Below are positions 33,914-45,524 of a DNA stretch of 64,000 bases, piece by piece. The notes below the pieces were generated by a model. The model was given only the letters and a program-made list of their open reading frames with translations. It was not told the DNA's origin and did not search any database. The stretch is from Drosophila persimilis (lineage: Eukaryota; Arthropoda; Insecta; Diptera; Drosophilidae). The position numbers were made by a program, and so were the translations under genes. Location: contig NW_020825411.1 of the NCBI RefSeq assembly GCF_003286085.1, positions 248,001 through 312,000 on the forward strand. The letters are read 5' to 3'. The stretch's first letter is position 1. The number at the start of each line of letters is the position of its first letter.

Positions 33914-33931
33914 TTCGGCCGTCCTGACTCA

Positions 33932-35068
33932 TCATTCGACCCGAATGATTGAGACCACGTCTTCATATACTCTGCCACTCTTCAAAGGCCCTTCACCATC
34001 ACCCACTTTCTCAACAATGTACCGTCCATGTCTTAGTTTACGCGTCACAATATAAGAACCCAAGAATCTTCCCTTTAGATTCAATCCGGATCCAAATTGG
34101 GTACGTTTAATAGCTACCATATCATTAACTTGGTACTCTTTTTCTGGTTTCCGGGATTTGTTGAACGACTTGCAATTTTCATTTTGTATCTGCACTATGT
34201 TATCTTTGGCTATCTGGCGAATTTCTTCTTTCTCCTGCTGCAGCTCTAAAATATACTCTTCCTCTACAAGCTTTTCTAAGTCACTGTCATACTTTGTCCT
34301 CATTTTTATGCCTGTCAAAATCTTAAATGGCGATATCTTGGTACTTCTCGGATGAGTGGAGTTTATAAACAATTGTACCCTACCAACATGCTTGTACCAG
34401 GCTTTCGGATCTTCTGCGCAAAGCTTTGTTAACATAGTAGTAACGACCTTATTAATTCGTTCTACCTGTCCATTACCACGCGGCACTCCTGTCGCTATCA
34501 GCAAATGTTGCATATCCTGTTCCTTACAATATTCCTCGAAAACATTAGCAGTAAATGCAGTGCCTCTATCTGTGATCACACGCTTCGGGTTTCCAAAAAC
34601 TTCGCCCTGTTTCTGCAACCTATCAACCACATCATCAGCGCCTGTACTCTTTATTGGATAAAGACAGACAAATTTAGAAAAAGCGTCGACAACTACTAGG
34701 ACGTGGTTATACTGTTTCTTAGTCAACTCCATCGGTCCAATATGGTCAATATGATACGTTTGCAAGGGATCATCAGATTTGTCAATTACATTCAAATACC
34801 CTTCTTTCTTTCCAAATTTTGCGTCGCTCACAATGCACTCCACACATGACTTAACAATCCTATCCACTTTCCCTAACAAATCTGGAATAAAGTATTCGCG
34901 CTGCACTAAATCGATAGTTCTTTTGACACCAAAATGACCCTGGCAATGAGCAATCATTATGATTTCGCTTTCCATCCCAGATGGTATTACGATAAAGTCT
35001 TTAACTGGATCCTTGTGAAAAATGTCATGCTTCAAATAAAAGTCGTCATAAGAACCCGCCTTTAGCAC
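33932..35068 (-). pseudogene. Integrase of element D
   Basis: A 378-codon open frame. Zinc region IAHCQGHFGVKRT...CVECIV, core with HIDHIGPMELTKKQYNH (D near 34755), TDRGTAF (near 34575) and GNGQVERINK (near 34470), and C-terminal domain MVAIKRTQFGSGLNLKGRFLGSY. All three catalytic residues are present. Pseudogene status follows from the broken RT and missing gag, not from this frame. Confidence 0.88.
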
Positions 35069-35116
35069 CTTACAAATTGCTGATATCCAAATATCCTGAC
35101 GTTGAGCCTGCTTTAT

Positions 35117-35398
35117 TCAATTTCTCAGTGAATCTTCCAACAACAAACAATGCACTCTACTCAATGCATCGACGTGTTTCATCTTGGTCCCTGAACGATG
35201 CTCAATTTCATAATCGAAGTCCTGAAGAAATATGGCCCAATGAGATACCTTAACTGGAACATCTTGTTTCCTCATCGTTAACGCAAAAGCATTACAGTCA
35301 GTAATAATTTTTATCTTTCTCCCAAGCAAATACACTGTCCACTTCTTTAGAGCCTGCACTATAGCGAGTACTTCAAGCTCGTATGAAGGATACTTTTC
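35117..35398 (-). pseudogene. RNase H of element D
   Basis: ALKKWTVYLLGRKIKIITDCNAFAL, then HRSGTKMKHVDALSRV at the C-terminus. A stop (TAA at about 35399-35401) separates it from the RT frame, just after the residues corresponding to MSRRTKPC in family C. Confidence 0.85.
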
Positions 35399-36097
35399 TT
35401 AAGCTGGGGTTGTCTTACGACTCATATATTCTACCGGGTGGAAACATTGATCCTCTGAGTCCATTTGCAAAAGTATGGCTTCATATGGCTTAAAACAGGA
35501 GAACAGGAGAACACCCATTTTGAAAGAAACATCCTTTTTCATCAAGTTTGTCAGTGGTCTGGCCACGACAGCAAAATCCTTAGCAAATCTACGGAAATAG
35601 GAAGTTAGGCCCAAATAGTGTTGAACTTGTTTCCTGTCTCTCGGAATTGGAAAATTTTCAACTGCCGATGTTTTCTCTTGAGATGGTCGTATCGTTGAAT
35701 TCTCTATTATGTAACCCAAAAAATTAACATTGCGCTGTAACACTTGGGATTTCTCCCATTTTATGCGCAATCCTGAAATCTCTGCGATACTCAACACCTT
35801 CTGTAATTTTTCAAGTCCTTCTTGCACATCCTTTGATGGAATAATAATACCGTCAATCAAAATACCGTCATCTATCAATGGTCTGAAAACCGCATATATG
35901 TACCTCATAAATACTGGAGGGGAGTTAGTCATCCCAAATGGTACATAATTAAATTCATACTGTCCACGTCCTTCCTGAAGCTTGAGTAAAACATCGTCGA
36001 TTAACGCCATTGGAAAATTGTCACGAATTATCTTTTCATTAAGTTTTTTATAATCACAACAAAGTCTTTTTGAGCCATCCCTCTTGGCGACAAGCAC
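35399..36097 (-). pseudogene. Reverse transcriptase of element D, catalytic motif lost
   Basis: RT motifs KRLCCDYKKLNEKIIRDNFP (near 36060), VPFGMTNSPPVFMRYIY and LGYIIENSTIRPSQEKT are clear. Where family C has YMDDVII, D reads LIDGIII (near 35850), so the catalytic aspartate pair is lost. A segment upstream of VPFG also looks shortened. Confidence 0.85.
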
Positions 36098-36413
36098 TAC
36101 AGGGGACGAGTATTCAGATCACTATGGCGAATTATTCCTTCCTTTAACCAATCCCTGACCTGCTTATCGACTTTTTCATTGTCTAGGCGTCTAGGTCTTT
36201 GACGGACCGGTACTTCATCTGACAATATTATCTTCATTTCAACAGGGCTGTTTTCTGGTTTTACGGGCTTATAATTTTCTACCAACCCCCCTATTATTGA
36301 CCTCACCTCACGGTTCAAATGCGACAGGTCTATTCCTCGTGAACACTCTTCAATAATATTGCTCGACAGTATCTGATGGAACGTCTTTTCCAATTCATCA
36401 ATTGCACTCAGTA
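36097..36413 (-). pseudogene. Pol region upstream of RT, element D
   Basis: Contains the stretch before RT (EVPVRQRPRRLDNEKVDKQ, DWLKEGIIRHSD), matching family C at VFQHPRRLPLCEQEIVDKQ. It ends in a frame change near 36097 and is cut by segment T on the right. Confidence 0.75.
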
Positions 36414-36417
36414 GATA

Positions 36418-37209
36418 TTATATAGGCACTTTGCTATGGGACAGTGTTAGGTACACAAAGGAGGAATATAAATTGTAGAGAAAGTAGAAAGGTTTAAGGG
36501 CATCGAAACCGTTTTTCAGGAAACACTTAAAAATATATTTATAAGATATTTTATTAACATTGAATTGGGAAACAATTTCTGCTATGTTATTAACTGGTCA
36601 AGTTAAATGAATACTTATAGGATATTTTATAAGCATTGAATTGGGAAAACAAATGTGTGAAGTTTCTGAAATGTACATCCTATTGAAAACATAGGTTGGA
36701 AACCTGGGTATCTAGATGTCCGTATAGAGGGTTGAATGGTAAGAGAACACAAATTAATGGAGATATATATAGGAGCACACAAAGAATAAAATTATAATAG
36801 GAAGACATCAAAATTAATTAATGCTACTTAGAGTAAATATACGGCCGTCCCTTATCCTTACTACTTGGTGGCGCCACCTATCGGTGATAATGTGAACTAA
36901 CTTCGATCTCAATCCTGTTTCTCAACCATGTAAAATCCTCTCAAATCGATCCTTCGCTCATTTATATTCTCTCTCCTCCCTCTTACTGTCAATGAACCTG
37001 TTTTTACGATTGGTCCCGTGTTGCGATTCAAACAACCCTCAAACAGGTAGGTCATCCCTTTGCAATGAATCTAATGTGATAGTTTAGAGGTATTTTTTAA
37101 GTGTTTCCTGAAAAACGGTTTCGATGCCCTTGAACCTTTCTACTTTCACTATAATTTATATTCCTCCTTTGTGTACCTAACACTGTCCCATAGCAAAGTG
37201 CCTATATAA
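36418..37209. repeat. Segment T with 116-bp inverted arms
   Basis: The left arm (36418-36533) starts TTATATAGGCACTTTGC; the right arm (37094-37209) is its near-perfect reverse complement ending GCAAAGTGCCTATATAA. The 560-bp spacer is AT-rich and has no ORF of note. It may be a non-autonomous DNA element with long terminal inverted repeats (TA could be the target duplication), or an inverted duplication of a promoter. The right tip forms the TATA box of the adjoining acidic ORF. An extended left arm, inverted, stands before the other three acidic ORFs. Confidence 0.7.
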
Positions 37210-37210
37210 T
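37203..37210 (+). promoter_or_regulatory. TATA box upstream of acidic ORF copy a
   Basis: TATATAAT, about 59 bp before the ATG at 37262, so transcription could start about 30 bp before the ATG. The same box at the same distance stands before all four copies. Confidence 0.55.
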
Positions 37211-37261
37211 AACTACTCACAGCTTACAGCTAGTACATAAACTAGTAATCTTTCAACAACG

Positions 37262-37614
37262 ATGGATGACCTCGAAATCATTTTTATCGATTCTCAACCG
37301 GAATCAACCATAAATTGGACTCTCAGCCGAGCTCCGTAGACCTGTCCTTGATTTTTGGGATTAAGACCCTAACCTATCTCGAGAGCAACTTCACCTGGTT
37401 AAGTGACATTAAATGGGATGATGACGACGATGACCCAAGGAATGCAACTCCTAATAATGATAATCCATCATACATTTTCCCGGATGATGACAACATTTTC
37501 GATTTAGTAGATAATCAGGATGATGATAAAAGATCTCGACTCCAGGAACTACTTCGGGACGAAGATGATGATGACTTAATAGCTGCGGTAAAATTAGCTG
37601 AGGCGAAATTTTAA
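37262..37614 (+). pseudogene. Acidic ORF, copy a (frameshifted)
   Basis: Starts MDDLEIIFIDSQPESTIN but lacks one base (ataaattgg where copies c and d have ataaatctgg), so the start frame soon stops. The rest of the protein is open in the other frame from 37315. See copy c for the description of the intact protein. Confidence 0.65.
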
Positions 37615-37627
37615 TAATCCGAATACA

Positions 37628-37890
37628 TGTAGTAGTTTAAGTTGCTTGATGGCAACGAGTAACATTTATTTGATAAGTATGTTGGACTTAAAATTATACC
37701 AGCTCCAAGTTTTACATTAAGTATGTTTGTGAGTAATTATATGCGTGTACGTCTGATGCGTGGCTGAACTGACAACTGAGTGATCTCTCTCTCTTGCTAT
37801 CGGCTCTCTCAGGGCCGATTACTGCTCTATCCCGACGACACGACGAAAACACGACCGCTTCGCGTCTCTCTCTTTCCTCTGTTTCCTACA
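37628..37890 (-). repeat. 3' LTR, family C array copy 1
   Basis: 263 bp with TGTAG/CTACA ends. It begins 13 bp after the end of the acidic ORF. Confidence 0.82.
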
Positions 37891-39059
37891 TTCGGCTGTC
37901 CTGACGGACCATTCGCCTCGGATGGGTCTAGCCAAGATTTCATATATTCTGAAACTGTAGAGGTCTTATAGGGACCCTCAGTATCCCCAATCTTCTCGAC
38001 TTCGTACCTTCCATGAGTCTTTACCCTAACCACCTTATACGGCCCTAGATACTTTCCTTTTAGCTTTAATCCAGTACCATACTGAGTACGCTTGATAGCT
38101 ACTAGCTCATTAACCTCATTCTGTCTATCTAGTTTCCTTGTTAAGTCAAAAATTCTTCTTGTTTTCCTTCTGTAACCGTGCGATGTTTTCAACTACTTCC
38201 TTTCTAATTTTTTCGCGGTCCTTGTTCAAGTCTTTGATCAGTGATTCTTCCAATATTTCTTTTATTTTGGGATCCATTCCTATACGCATGTCTAGCCCAG
38301 TCAATATCTTGAAAGGTGTTACCTTGATGCTTCCCGGTTCAACACTGTTGATCATTTGCTGAACTTTTCCTAGATGCTTTTCCAACTACCGGAATTACCC
38401 TGACCCAATTTCGACAACATAGGCACCACTATCTTGTGCATCCTTTCGACTTGACCATTCCCACGTGGAACGCCTGTGGCAATCATTAAATGCTGTATTT
38501 TCTGCCTCTCACAGTATTCACGAAACAAATTGGACATAAACGCTGCACCTCAATCTGTCACTATTCTGTTCGGATTACCAAAACTAGTCCCCTGAATTTC
38601 CAAACACTTAATGACCTCTTCAACGCCTTTACTACGAGTAGAATATAACCAAACAAACTTAGAAAATCCATCAACGACAACCAGTATATAATTGTACTGT
38701 TTTTTAGTCATTTCCATTGGTCCAACGTGATCAATGTGATCCGTTTGTAACGGCCTATCACCCTTGTCTATTGGTTGCAAATAACCCTCACGTTTTCCTG
38801 TCTTTTCATTGACAATGATGCACTCGACACAACTATTTATTACGCGCCATACGTTGTCTTTTAACTTCGGAATATAATACGACATTTCAATGATATCTTG
38901 TGTCTTTTTAACTGAAAAATGTCCTTGCTTATGTGCTATTGATATAATCTCATTTTCCAACTGAGCTGGTACTACGATAAGCTCCTTATCCGGATCCTTA
39001 AACAAAATCTGATTCTGAATATAATAATCTAATAATATAATATTCCTTGTCTTCCACAA
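37827..39059 (-). pseudogene. Integrase, family C copy 1
   Basis: Split into frames 38550-39059 (zinc region and first catalytic D in HIDHVGP), 38146-38385 and 37827-38192 (C-terminal domain, ending inside the LTR). A TGA replaces the arginine codon in TDRG (near 38551; cctcaatc where copies 3 and 4 have cctctatc). A frameshift falls near 38150 in KENKKNF. Confidence 0.87.
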
Positions 39060-39949
39060 TACTTTTAACAGCCTTAACCCAATCGTCGGTTAGCTGAGCT
39101 TCTTTCAAACGATGAGCTATACTTTCGGTCACCATAAAACAAGGTACACGACTCAACGCGTCAACGTGCCTCATCTTCGTTCCTGAGCGATGTTCTATAA
39201 CATAATTAAAATCTTGTAGGTACATGGCCCAACGTGCTACTCATTGTAAATGCATTACAATCTGTGACAATTTTGAACTTTATACCCAAAACGTATACAC
39301 GCCATTTCGCTAAAGCTTCGATAATTGCCAGAACCTCAAGGTCATAAGCAGGATATTTCTCTTGACATGGCTTAGTCCTACGGCTCATATATTGAACTGG
39401 ATGGAATTGGCTGTCTTCCAAACTCTTTTGCAGTAACACGGCTCCATATCCCCATTTTGATGCATCAGTATGGATTTCTGTCTCCAACTTCGGGTTGTAC
39501 ATTTCTAAAACAGGTCTACTAATCAATGCTACCTTTAGTTATTCAAACGCAACCTGATGTATCTCCTTAAATTCAAATTTAACATCCTTCCGCAGCAGAT
39601 CTGTAAATGGTTTTGCAATAAAAGCATAACCCTCAATAAACTTTCGGAAATAAGAAGTCAATTCTATGAAACTCTGCACTGCTTTTTTATCAACTGGCAC
39701 TAGGAACTTTTCGACTGCCCTCGTCTTCTCATCACTTGGTCTTATCGTATTCTTTTCTATTATATACCCCAGAAAATGAACCCTTTGTCGTAACAGCTGA
39801 CACTTTCTCCAATTTATACGTAGCCCATTCATTTCCGCTATCTTCAGTACTTTTCTCAACTTTAACAAACCTTCTTCTATATCTTGACTACAAATAATAA
39901 CGTCATCCATATAGACTGCTGCTTCATTATACTTTGAAATACTTTGCAC
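38998..39949 (-). pseudogene. RNase H and part of RT, family C copy 1
   Basis: RNase H (ETEIHTDASKWGYGAVLLQ near 39470; HRSGTKMRHVDALSRV near 39170) has a 26-bp deletion near 39240 compared with copy 3. RT keeps YMDDVII (39902-39913) but the block just upstream, with VPFGISNSPAVF, is deleted at about 39935. A stop near 39539 separates the two. Confidence 0.87.
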
Positions 39950-40015
39950 CCTGCAGTTTCTCCAACACTGTATCCATATGTGACATTGGAAAGTTATCGC
40001 GAACTATTTTCTCAT

Positions 40016-40987
40016 TCAGCTTTCGGTAACCACTGCAATCTTGCTACCGTTCATTTTGGGTACCAATACTACTGGTGATGCATACTCCAATGTACTTGGC
40101 TTTATAATCTTCTGAGCCAGCCACTCTTCCACTTGCTTGTCCACGATTTCCTGTTCACACAACGGTAATCGTCTCGGATGCTGGAAAACTGGTATCTCAT
40201 CCACTAGTACAATTTTCATTTTTATTGACGCATCTACATTTCTCTGAGGTTGGTACTTTCCTACCATACCCCTAACCTCTCTAGCATGTGCTTCACTGAG
40301 ATGACCAACATCAATTGAAAACTCCTTCTCAACTTCGTCAATACTTCACATGCAAATTCCTTTATATTCATTAAACAATTCCACGCATGCTACCTGATTA
40401 AGTTTCTTATCTTTATCCTCGCCACAAACTCTACGAACAAATCTTGTTCCTGTCTTAGAAACTTGCATGTTAACATGATCCAGAATAGTCCTTCCGAAAA
40501 TGGCTTCAAAACCAATATCCTCGTCTGGAATGACATGAAATTCTACCTCCATTTCAATCTCATCGATTTTCACTGGTATCGAAAAGCTACCAAAAGTTAC
40601 AACTTGACTATCTCCAATACCTGTTAAACATTTTTCCTGGCCGATCAGTTCAAGATTTCCAAATTACAAAAAAACCCTCCTGCGAATTAAACACAAATCT
40701 GCTCCAGTATCAATCAAACCTTGGAATAACAAATTCGCGTACTTAATATCCTTTAATTCCAAACCTGATGGAGTGAAAATACCTGACGGCTTATCAACGA
40801 CTTCCTTATCTCGAATAATGTTCGTATTCGATCTCTTTCCTTGTCTGGTTTCGACCTTGACATTACAGCTTGCAGCACGGTGCCCTGGTTGTCCACATTT
40901 GAAACAACAAAAAATATTTTTGGGACAATCTTTCCTCAAATGCGATTTGTCTCCACACTTAAAACATTTCCTAAAATTCTCTGCCAT
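40016..40987 (-). pseudogene. Gag zinc knuckles, protease and RT start, family C copy 1
   Basis: Two CCHC knuckles (CFKCGDKSHLRKDC, CFKCGQPGHRAASC near 40960-40880), then the protease active site LIDTGADLCLI (near 40700). The frame breaks after RRRVFL (40664). A second frame (40346-40573) carries protease C-terminal sequence (FEAIFGRTILDHVN). The third (40016-40267) leads into RT and breaks at a frameshift after GSKIAV. These breaks are shared by all copies, so the amplified unit was already dead. Confidence 0.85.
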
Positions 40988-41040
40988 CGACCCTTTTACC
41001 GAACTCTCACTTTTATTACTCAGCGGCCAATTCTTACTTC

Positions 41041-41312
41041 AATGCTTATAAAATATCCTATAAGTATTCATTTAACTTGACCAGTTAATAACATAGCAGA
41101 AATTGTTTCCCAATTCAATGTTAATAAAATATCTTATAAATATCTTTTTAAGTGTTTCCTGAAAAACAGTTTCGATGCCCTTGAACCTTTCTACTTTCTC
41201 TATAATTTATATTCCTCCTTTGTGTACCTAACACTGTCCCATAGAAAAGTGCCTATATAATAACTACTCACAGCTTACAGCTAGTACATAAACTAGTAAT
41301 CTTTCAACAACG
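41041..41312 (+). promoter_or_regulatory. T-arm promoter region before acidic ORF copy b
   Basis: The inverted extended left arm of T (about 214 bp, from the C junction to gcctatataa) followed by cacagcttacagctag and the leader. TATATAAT lies at 41254-41261, 52 bp before the ATG at 41313. Confidence 0.5.
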
Positions 41313-41650
41313 ATGGATGACCTCGAAATCATTTTTATCGATTCTCAACCGGAATCAACCATAAATTGGACTCTCAGCCGAGCTCCGTAGACCTGTCCTT
41401 GATTTTTGGGATTAAGACCCTAACCTATCTCGAGAGCAACTTCACCTGGTTAAGTGACATTAAATGGGATGATGACGACGATGACCCAAGGAATGCAACG
41501 CCTAATAATGATAATCCATCATACATTTTCCCGGATGATGACAACATTTTCGATTTAGTAGATAATCAGGATGATGATAAAAGATCTCGACTCCAGGAAC
41601 TACTTCGGGACGAAGATGATGATGACTTAATAGCTGAGGCGAAATTTTAA
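41313..41650 (+). pseudogene. Acidic ORF, copy b (frameshifted)
   Basis: Same one-base loss as copy a near the 18th codon, plus a 15-bp in-frame deletion near the end (LIAEAKF where others have LIAAVKLAEAKF). It is closest to copy a. Confidence 0.65.
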
Positions 41651-41663
41651 TAATCCGAATACA

Positions 41664-41926
41664 TGTAGTAGTTTAAGTTGCTTGATGGCAACGAGTAACA
41701 TTTATTTGATAAGTATGTTGGACTTAAAATTATAACAGCTCCAAGTTTTACATTAAGTATGTTTGTGAGTAATTATATGCGTGTACGTCTGATGCGTGGC
41801 TGAACAGACAACTGAGTGATCTCTCTCTCTTGCTATCGGCTCTCTCAGGGCCGATTACTGCTCTATCCCGACAACACGACGAAAACACGACCGCTTCGCG
41901 TCTCTCTCTTTCCTCTGTTTCCTACA
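41664..41926 (-). repeat. 3' LTR, family C array copy 2
   Basis: 263 bp, TGTAG/CTACA ends, 13 bp after the stop of acidic ORF copy b. Confidence 0.82.
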
Positions 41927-43095
41927 TTCGGCTGTCCTGACGGACCATTCGCCTCGGATGGGTCTAGCCAAGGTTTCATATATTCTGAAACTGTAGAGGT
42001 CTTATAGGGACCCTCAGTATCCCCAATCTTCTCGACTTCGTACCTTCCATGAGTCTTTACCCTAACCACCTTATACGGCCCTAGATACTTTCCTTTTAGC
42101 TTTAATCCAGTACCATACTGAGTACGCTTGATAGCTACTAGCTCATTAACCTCATTCTGTCTATCTAGTTTCCTTGTTAAGTCAAAAATTCTTCTTGTTT
42201 TCCTTCTGTAACCGTGCGATGTTTTCAACTACTTCCTTTCTAATTTTTTCGCGGTCCTTGTTCAAGTCTTTGATCAGTGATTCTTCCAATATTTCTTTTA
42301 TTTTGGGATCCATTCCTATACGCATGTCTAGCCCAGTCAATATCTTGAAAGGTGTTACCTTGATGCTTCCCGGTTCAACACTGTTGATCATTTGCTGAAC
42401 TTTTCCTAGATGCTTTTCCAACTACCGGAATTACCCTGACCCAATTTCGACAACATAGGCACCACTATCTTGTGCATCCTTTCGACTTGACCATTCCCAC
42501 GTGGAACGCCTGTGGCAATCATTAAATGCTGTATTTTCTGCCTCTCACAGTATTCACGAAACAAATTGGACATAAACGCTGCACCTCAATCTGTCACTAT
42601 TCTGTTCGGATTACCAAAACTAGTCCCCTGAATTTCCAAACACTTAATGACCTCTTCAACGCCTTTACTACGAGTAGAATATAACCAAACAAACTTAGAA
42701 AATCCATCAACGACAACCAGTATATAATTGTACTGTTTTTTAGTCATTTCCATTGGTCCAACGTGATCAATGTGATCCGTTTGTAACGGCCTATCACCCT
42801 TGTCTATTGGTTGCAAATAACCCTCACGTTTTCCTGTCTTTTCATTGACAATGATACACTCGACACAACTATTTATTACGCGCCATACGTTGTCTTTTAA
42901 CTTCGGAATATAATACGACATTTCAATGATATCTTGTGTCTTTTTAACTGAAAAATGTCCTTGCTTATGTGCTATTGATATAATCTCATTTTCCAACTGA
43001 GCTGGTACTACGATAAGCTCCTTATCCGGATCCATAAACAAAATCTGATTCTGAATATAATAATCTAATAATATAATATTCCTTGTCTTCCACAA
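41863..43095 (-). pseudogene. Integrase, family C copy 2
   Basis: Frames 42586-43095, 42182-42421 and 41863-42228, broken at the same places as in copy 1, including the TGA within TDRG. One change to FMDPDKEL (near 43035) sets it apart from copy 1. Confidence 0.87.
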
Positions 43096-44075
43096 TACTT
43101 TTAACAGCCTTAACCCAATCGTCGGTTAGCTGAGCTTCTTTCAAACGATGAGCTATACTTTCGGTCACCATAAAACAAGGTACACGACTCAACGCGTCAA
43201 CGTGCCTCATCTTCGTTCCTGAGCGATGTTCTATAACATAATTAAAATCTTGTAGGTACATGGCCCAACGTGCTACTCATTGTAAATGCATTACAATCTG
43301 TGACAATTTTGAACTTTATACCCAAAACGTATACACGCCATTTCGCTAAAGCTTCGATAATTGCCAGAACCTCAAGGTCATAAGCAGGATATTTCTCTTG
43401 ACATGGCTTAGTCCTACGGCTCATATATTGAACTGGATGGAATTGGCTGTCTTCCAAACTCTTTTGCAGTAACACGGCTCCATATCCCCATTTTGATGCA
43501 TCAGTATGGATTTCTGTCTCCAACTTCGGGTTGTACATTTCTAAAACAGGTCTACTAATCAATGCTACCTTTAGTTATTCAAACGCAACCTGATGTATCT
43601 CCTTAAATTCAAATTTAACATCCTTCCGCAGCAGATCTGTAAATGGTTTTGCAATAAAAGCATAACCCTCAATAAACTTTCGGAAATAAGAAGTCAATCC
43701 TATGAAACTCTGCACTGCTTTTTTATCAACTGGCACTAGGAACTTTTCGACTGCCCTCGTCTTCTCGTCACTTGGTCTTATCGTATTCTTTTCTATTATA
43801 TACCCCAGAAAATGAACCCTTTGTCGTAACAGCTGACACTTTCTCCAATTTATACGTAGCCCATTCATTTCCGCTATCTTCAGTACTTTTCTCAACTTTA
43901 ACAAACCTTCTTCTATATCTTGACTACAAATAATAACGTCATCCATATAGACTGCTGCTTCATTATCCTTTACTAAATCTCTCAACACAGCCATTATAAA
44001 TCTGGTGAACACCGCTGGAGAATTTGAAATTCCGAATGGTACATATAAAAATTCGAACTGACCATTCTGAGTCAC
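43022..44075 (-). pseudogene. RNase H and RT, family C copy 2
   Basis: RT is open from 44075 with VPFGISNSPAVF and YMDDVII (43938-43949), then LGYIIEKNTIRPSDEKT and GLTSYFRKFIEGYAF. A TAA upstream (near 44091) comes from one base that differs from copy 3 (tttttaaga against ttttgaaga). RNase H carries the same 26-bp deletion as copy 1 near 43275. Confidence 0.87.
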
Positions 44076-44227
44076 AAAAGACGTATATTTTTAAGACTCA
44101 ACTTCTACAGGCACATGGAAAAAACCATTCGTTAAATCCAACGTGTTGAAATACTTTGCACCCTGCAGTTTCTCCAACACTGTATCCATATGTGACATTG
44201 GAAAGTTATCGCGAACTATTTTCTCAT

Positions 44228-45199
44228 TCAGCTTTCGGTAACCACTGCAATCTTGCTACCGTTCATTTTGGGTACCAATACTACTGGTGATGCATACTCC
44301 AATGTACTTGGCTTTATAATCTTCTGAGCCAGCCACTCTTCCACTTGCTTGTCCACGATTTCCTGTTCACACAACGGTAATCGTCTCGGATGCTGGAAAA
44401 CTGGTATCTCATCCACTAGTACAATTTTCATTTTTATTGACGCATCTACATTTCTCTGAGGTTGGTACTTTCCTACCATACCCCTAACCTCTCTAGCATG
44501 TGCTTCACTGAGATGACCAACATCAATTGAAAACTACTTCTCAACTTCGTCAATACTTCACATGCAAATTCCTTTATATTCATTAAACAATTCCACGCAT
44601 GCTACCTGATTAAGTTTCTTATCTTTATCCTCGCCACAAACTCTACGAACAAATCTTGTTCCTGTCTTAGAAACTTGCAAGTTAACATGATCCAGAATAG
44701 TCCTTCCTAAAATGGCTTCAAAACCAATATCCTCGTCTGGAATGACATGAAATTCTACCTCCATTTCAATCTCATCGATTTTCACTGGTATCGAAAAGCT
44801 ACCAAAAGTTACAACTTGACTATCTCCAATACCTGTTAAACATTTTTCCTGGCCGATCAGTTCAAGATTTCCAAATTACAAAAAAACCCTCCTGCGAATT
44901 AAACACAAATCTGCTCCAGTATCAATCAAACCTTGGAATAACAAATTCGCGTACTTAATATCCTTTAATTCCAAACCTGATGGAGTGAAAATACCTGACG
45001 GCTTATCAACGACTTCCTTATCTCGAATAATGTTCGTATTCGATCTCTTTCCTTGTCTGGTTTCGACCTTGACATTACAGCTTGCAGCACGGTGCCCTGG
45101 TTGTCCACATTTGAAACAACAAAAAATATTTTTGGGACAATCTTTCCTCAAATGCGATTTGTCTCCACACTTAAAACATTTCCTAAAATTCTCTGCCAT
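44228..45199 (-). pseudogene. Gag zinc knuckles, protease and RT start, family C copy 2
   Basis: As in copy 1: two CCHC knuckles, LIDTGADLCLI, and three frames broken at the shared positions. Small differences (AILGRT for AIFGRT, NLQVSK for NMQVSK) separate it from copy 1. Confidence 0.85.
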
Positions 45200-45252
45200 C
45201 GACCCTTTTACCGAACTCTCACTTTTTTTACTCAGCGGCCAATTCTTACTTC

Positions 45253-45524
45253 AATGCTTATAAAATATCCTATAAGTATTCATTTAACTTGACCAGTTAA
45301 TAACATAGCAGAAATTCTTTCCCAATTCAATGTTAATAAAATATCTTATAAATATCTTTTTAAGTGTTTCCTGAAAAACAGTTTCGATGCCCTTGAACCT
45401 TTCTACTTTCTCTATAATTTATATTCCTCCTTTGTGTACCTAACACTGTCCCATAGCAAAGTGCCTATATAATAACTACTCACAGCTTACAGCTAGTACA
45501 TAAACTAGTAATCTTTCAACAACG
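45253..45524 (+). promoter_or_regulatory. T-arm promoter region before acidic ORF copy c
   Basis: Same arrangement as at 41041-41312. TATATAAT lies at about 45466-45473; the ATG is at 45525. Confidence 0.5.

Larger units (their letters stand above)
33733..36413 (-). mobile_element. Decayed Ty3/gypsy element D (LTR, integrase, RNase H, RT)
   Basis: Minus-strand 3' part of an element related to C but clearly distinct. It has a 3' LTR at 33733-33913, integrase, RNase H, RT and the region just upstream of RT. It ends abruptly at segment T; gag and 5' LTR are missing. Confidence 0.82.
37628..41040 (-). mobile_element. Family C element, array copy 1
   Basis: Minus-strand C element: LTR (37628-37890), integrase, RNase H, RT, protease, zinc knuckles. 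It ends at 41040, fused to the T arm; the gag N-terminus and 5' LTR are missing. It shares a TGA in integrase and a 26-bp deletion in RNase H with copy 2, and additionally lacks about 176 bp of RT. Confidence 0.88.
41664..45252 (-). mobile_element. Family C element, array copy 2
   Basis: Same layout as copy 1 but with the RT block that copy 1 lost, so it is closer to the parent of the pair. It has LTR, integrase, RNase H, RT, protease and zinc knuckles, and ends at the T arm near 45252. Confidence 0.88.

Noticed and set aside
33932..36393. Counting element D as another copy of C
   Set aside because: The proteins differ throughout (for example FHKDPVKDFIVIP against FKDPDKELIVVP), and LTR length and sequence differ, so it is a separate family.
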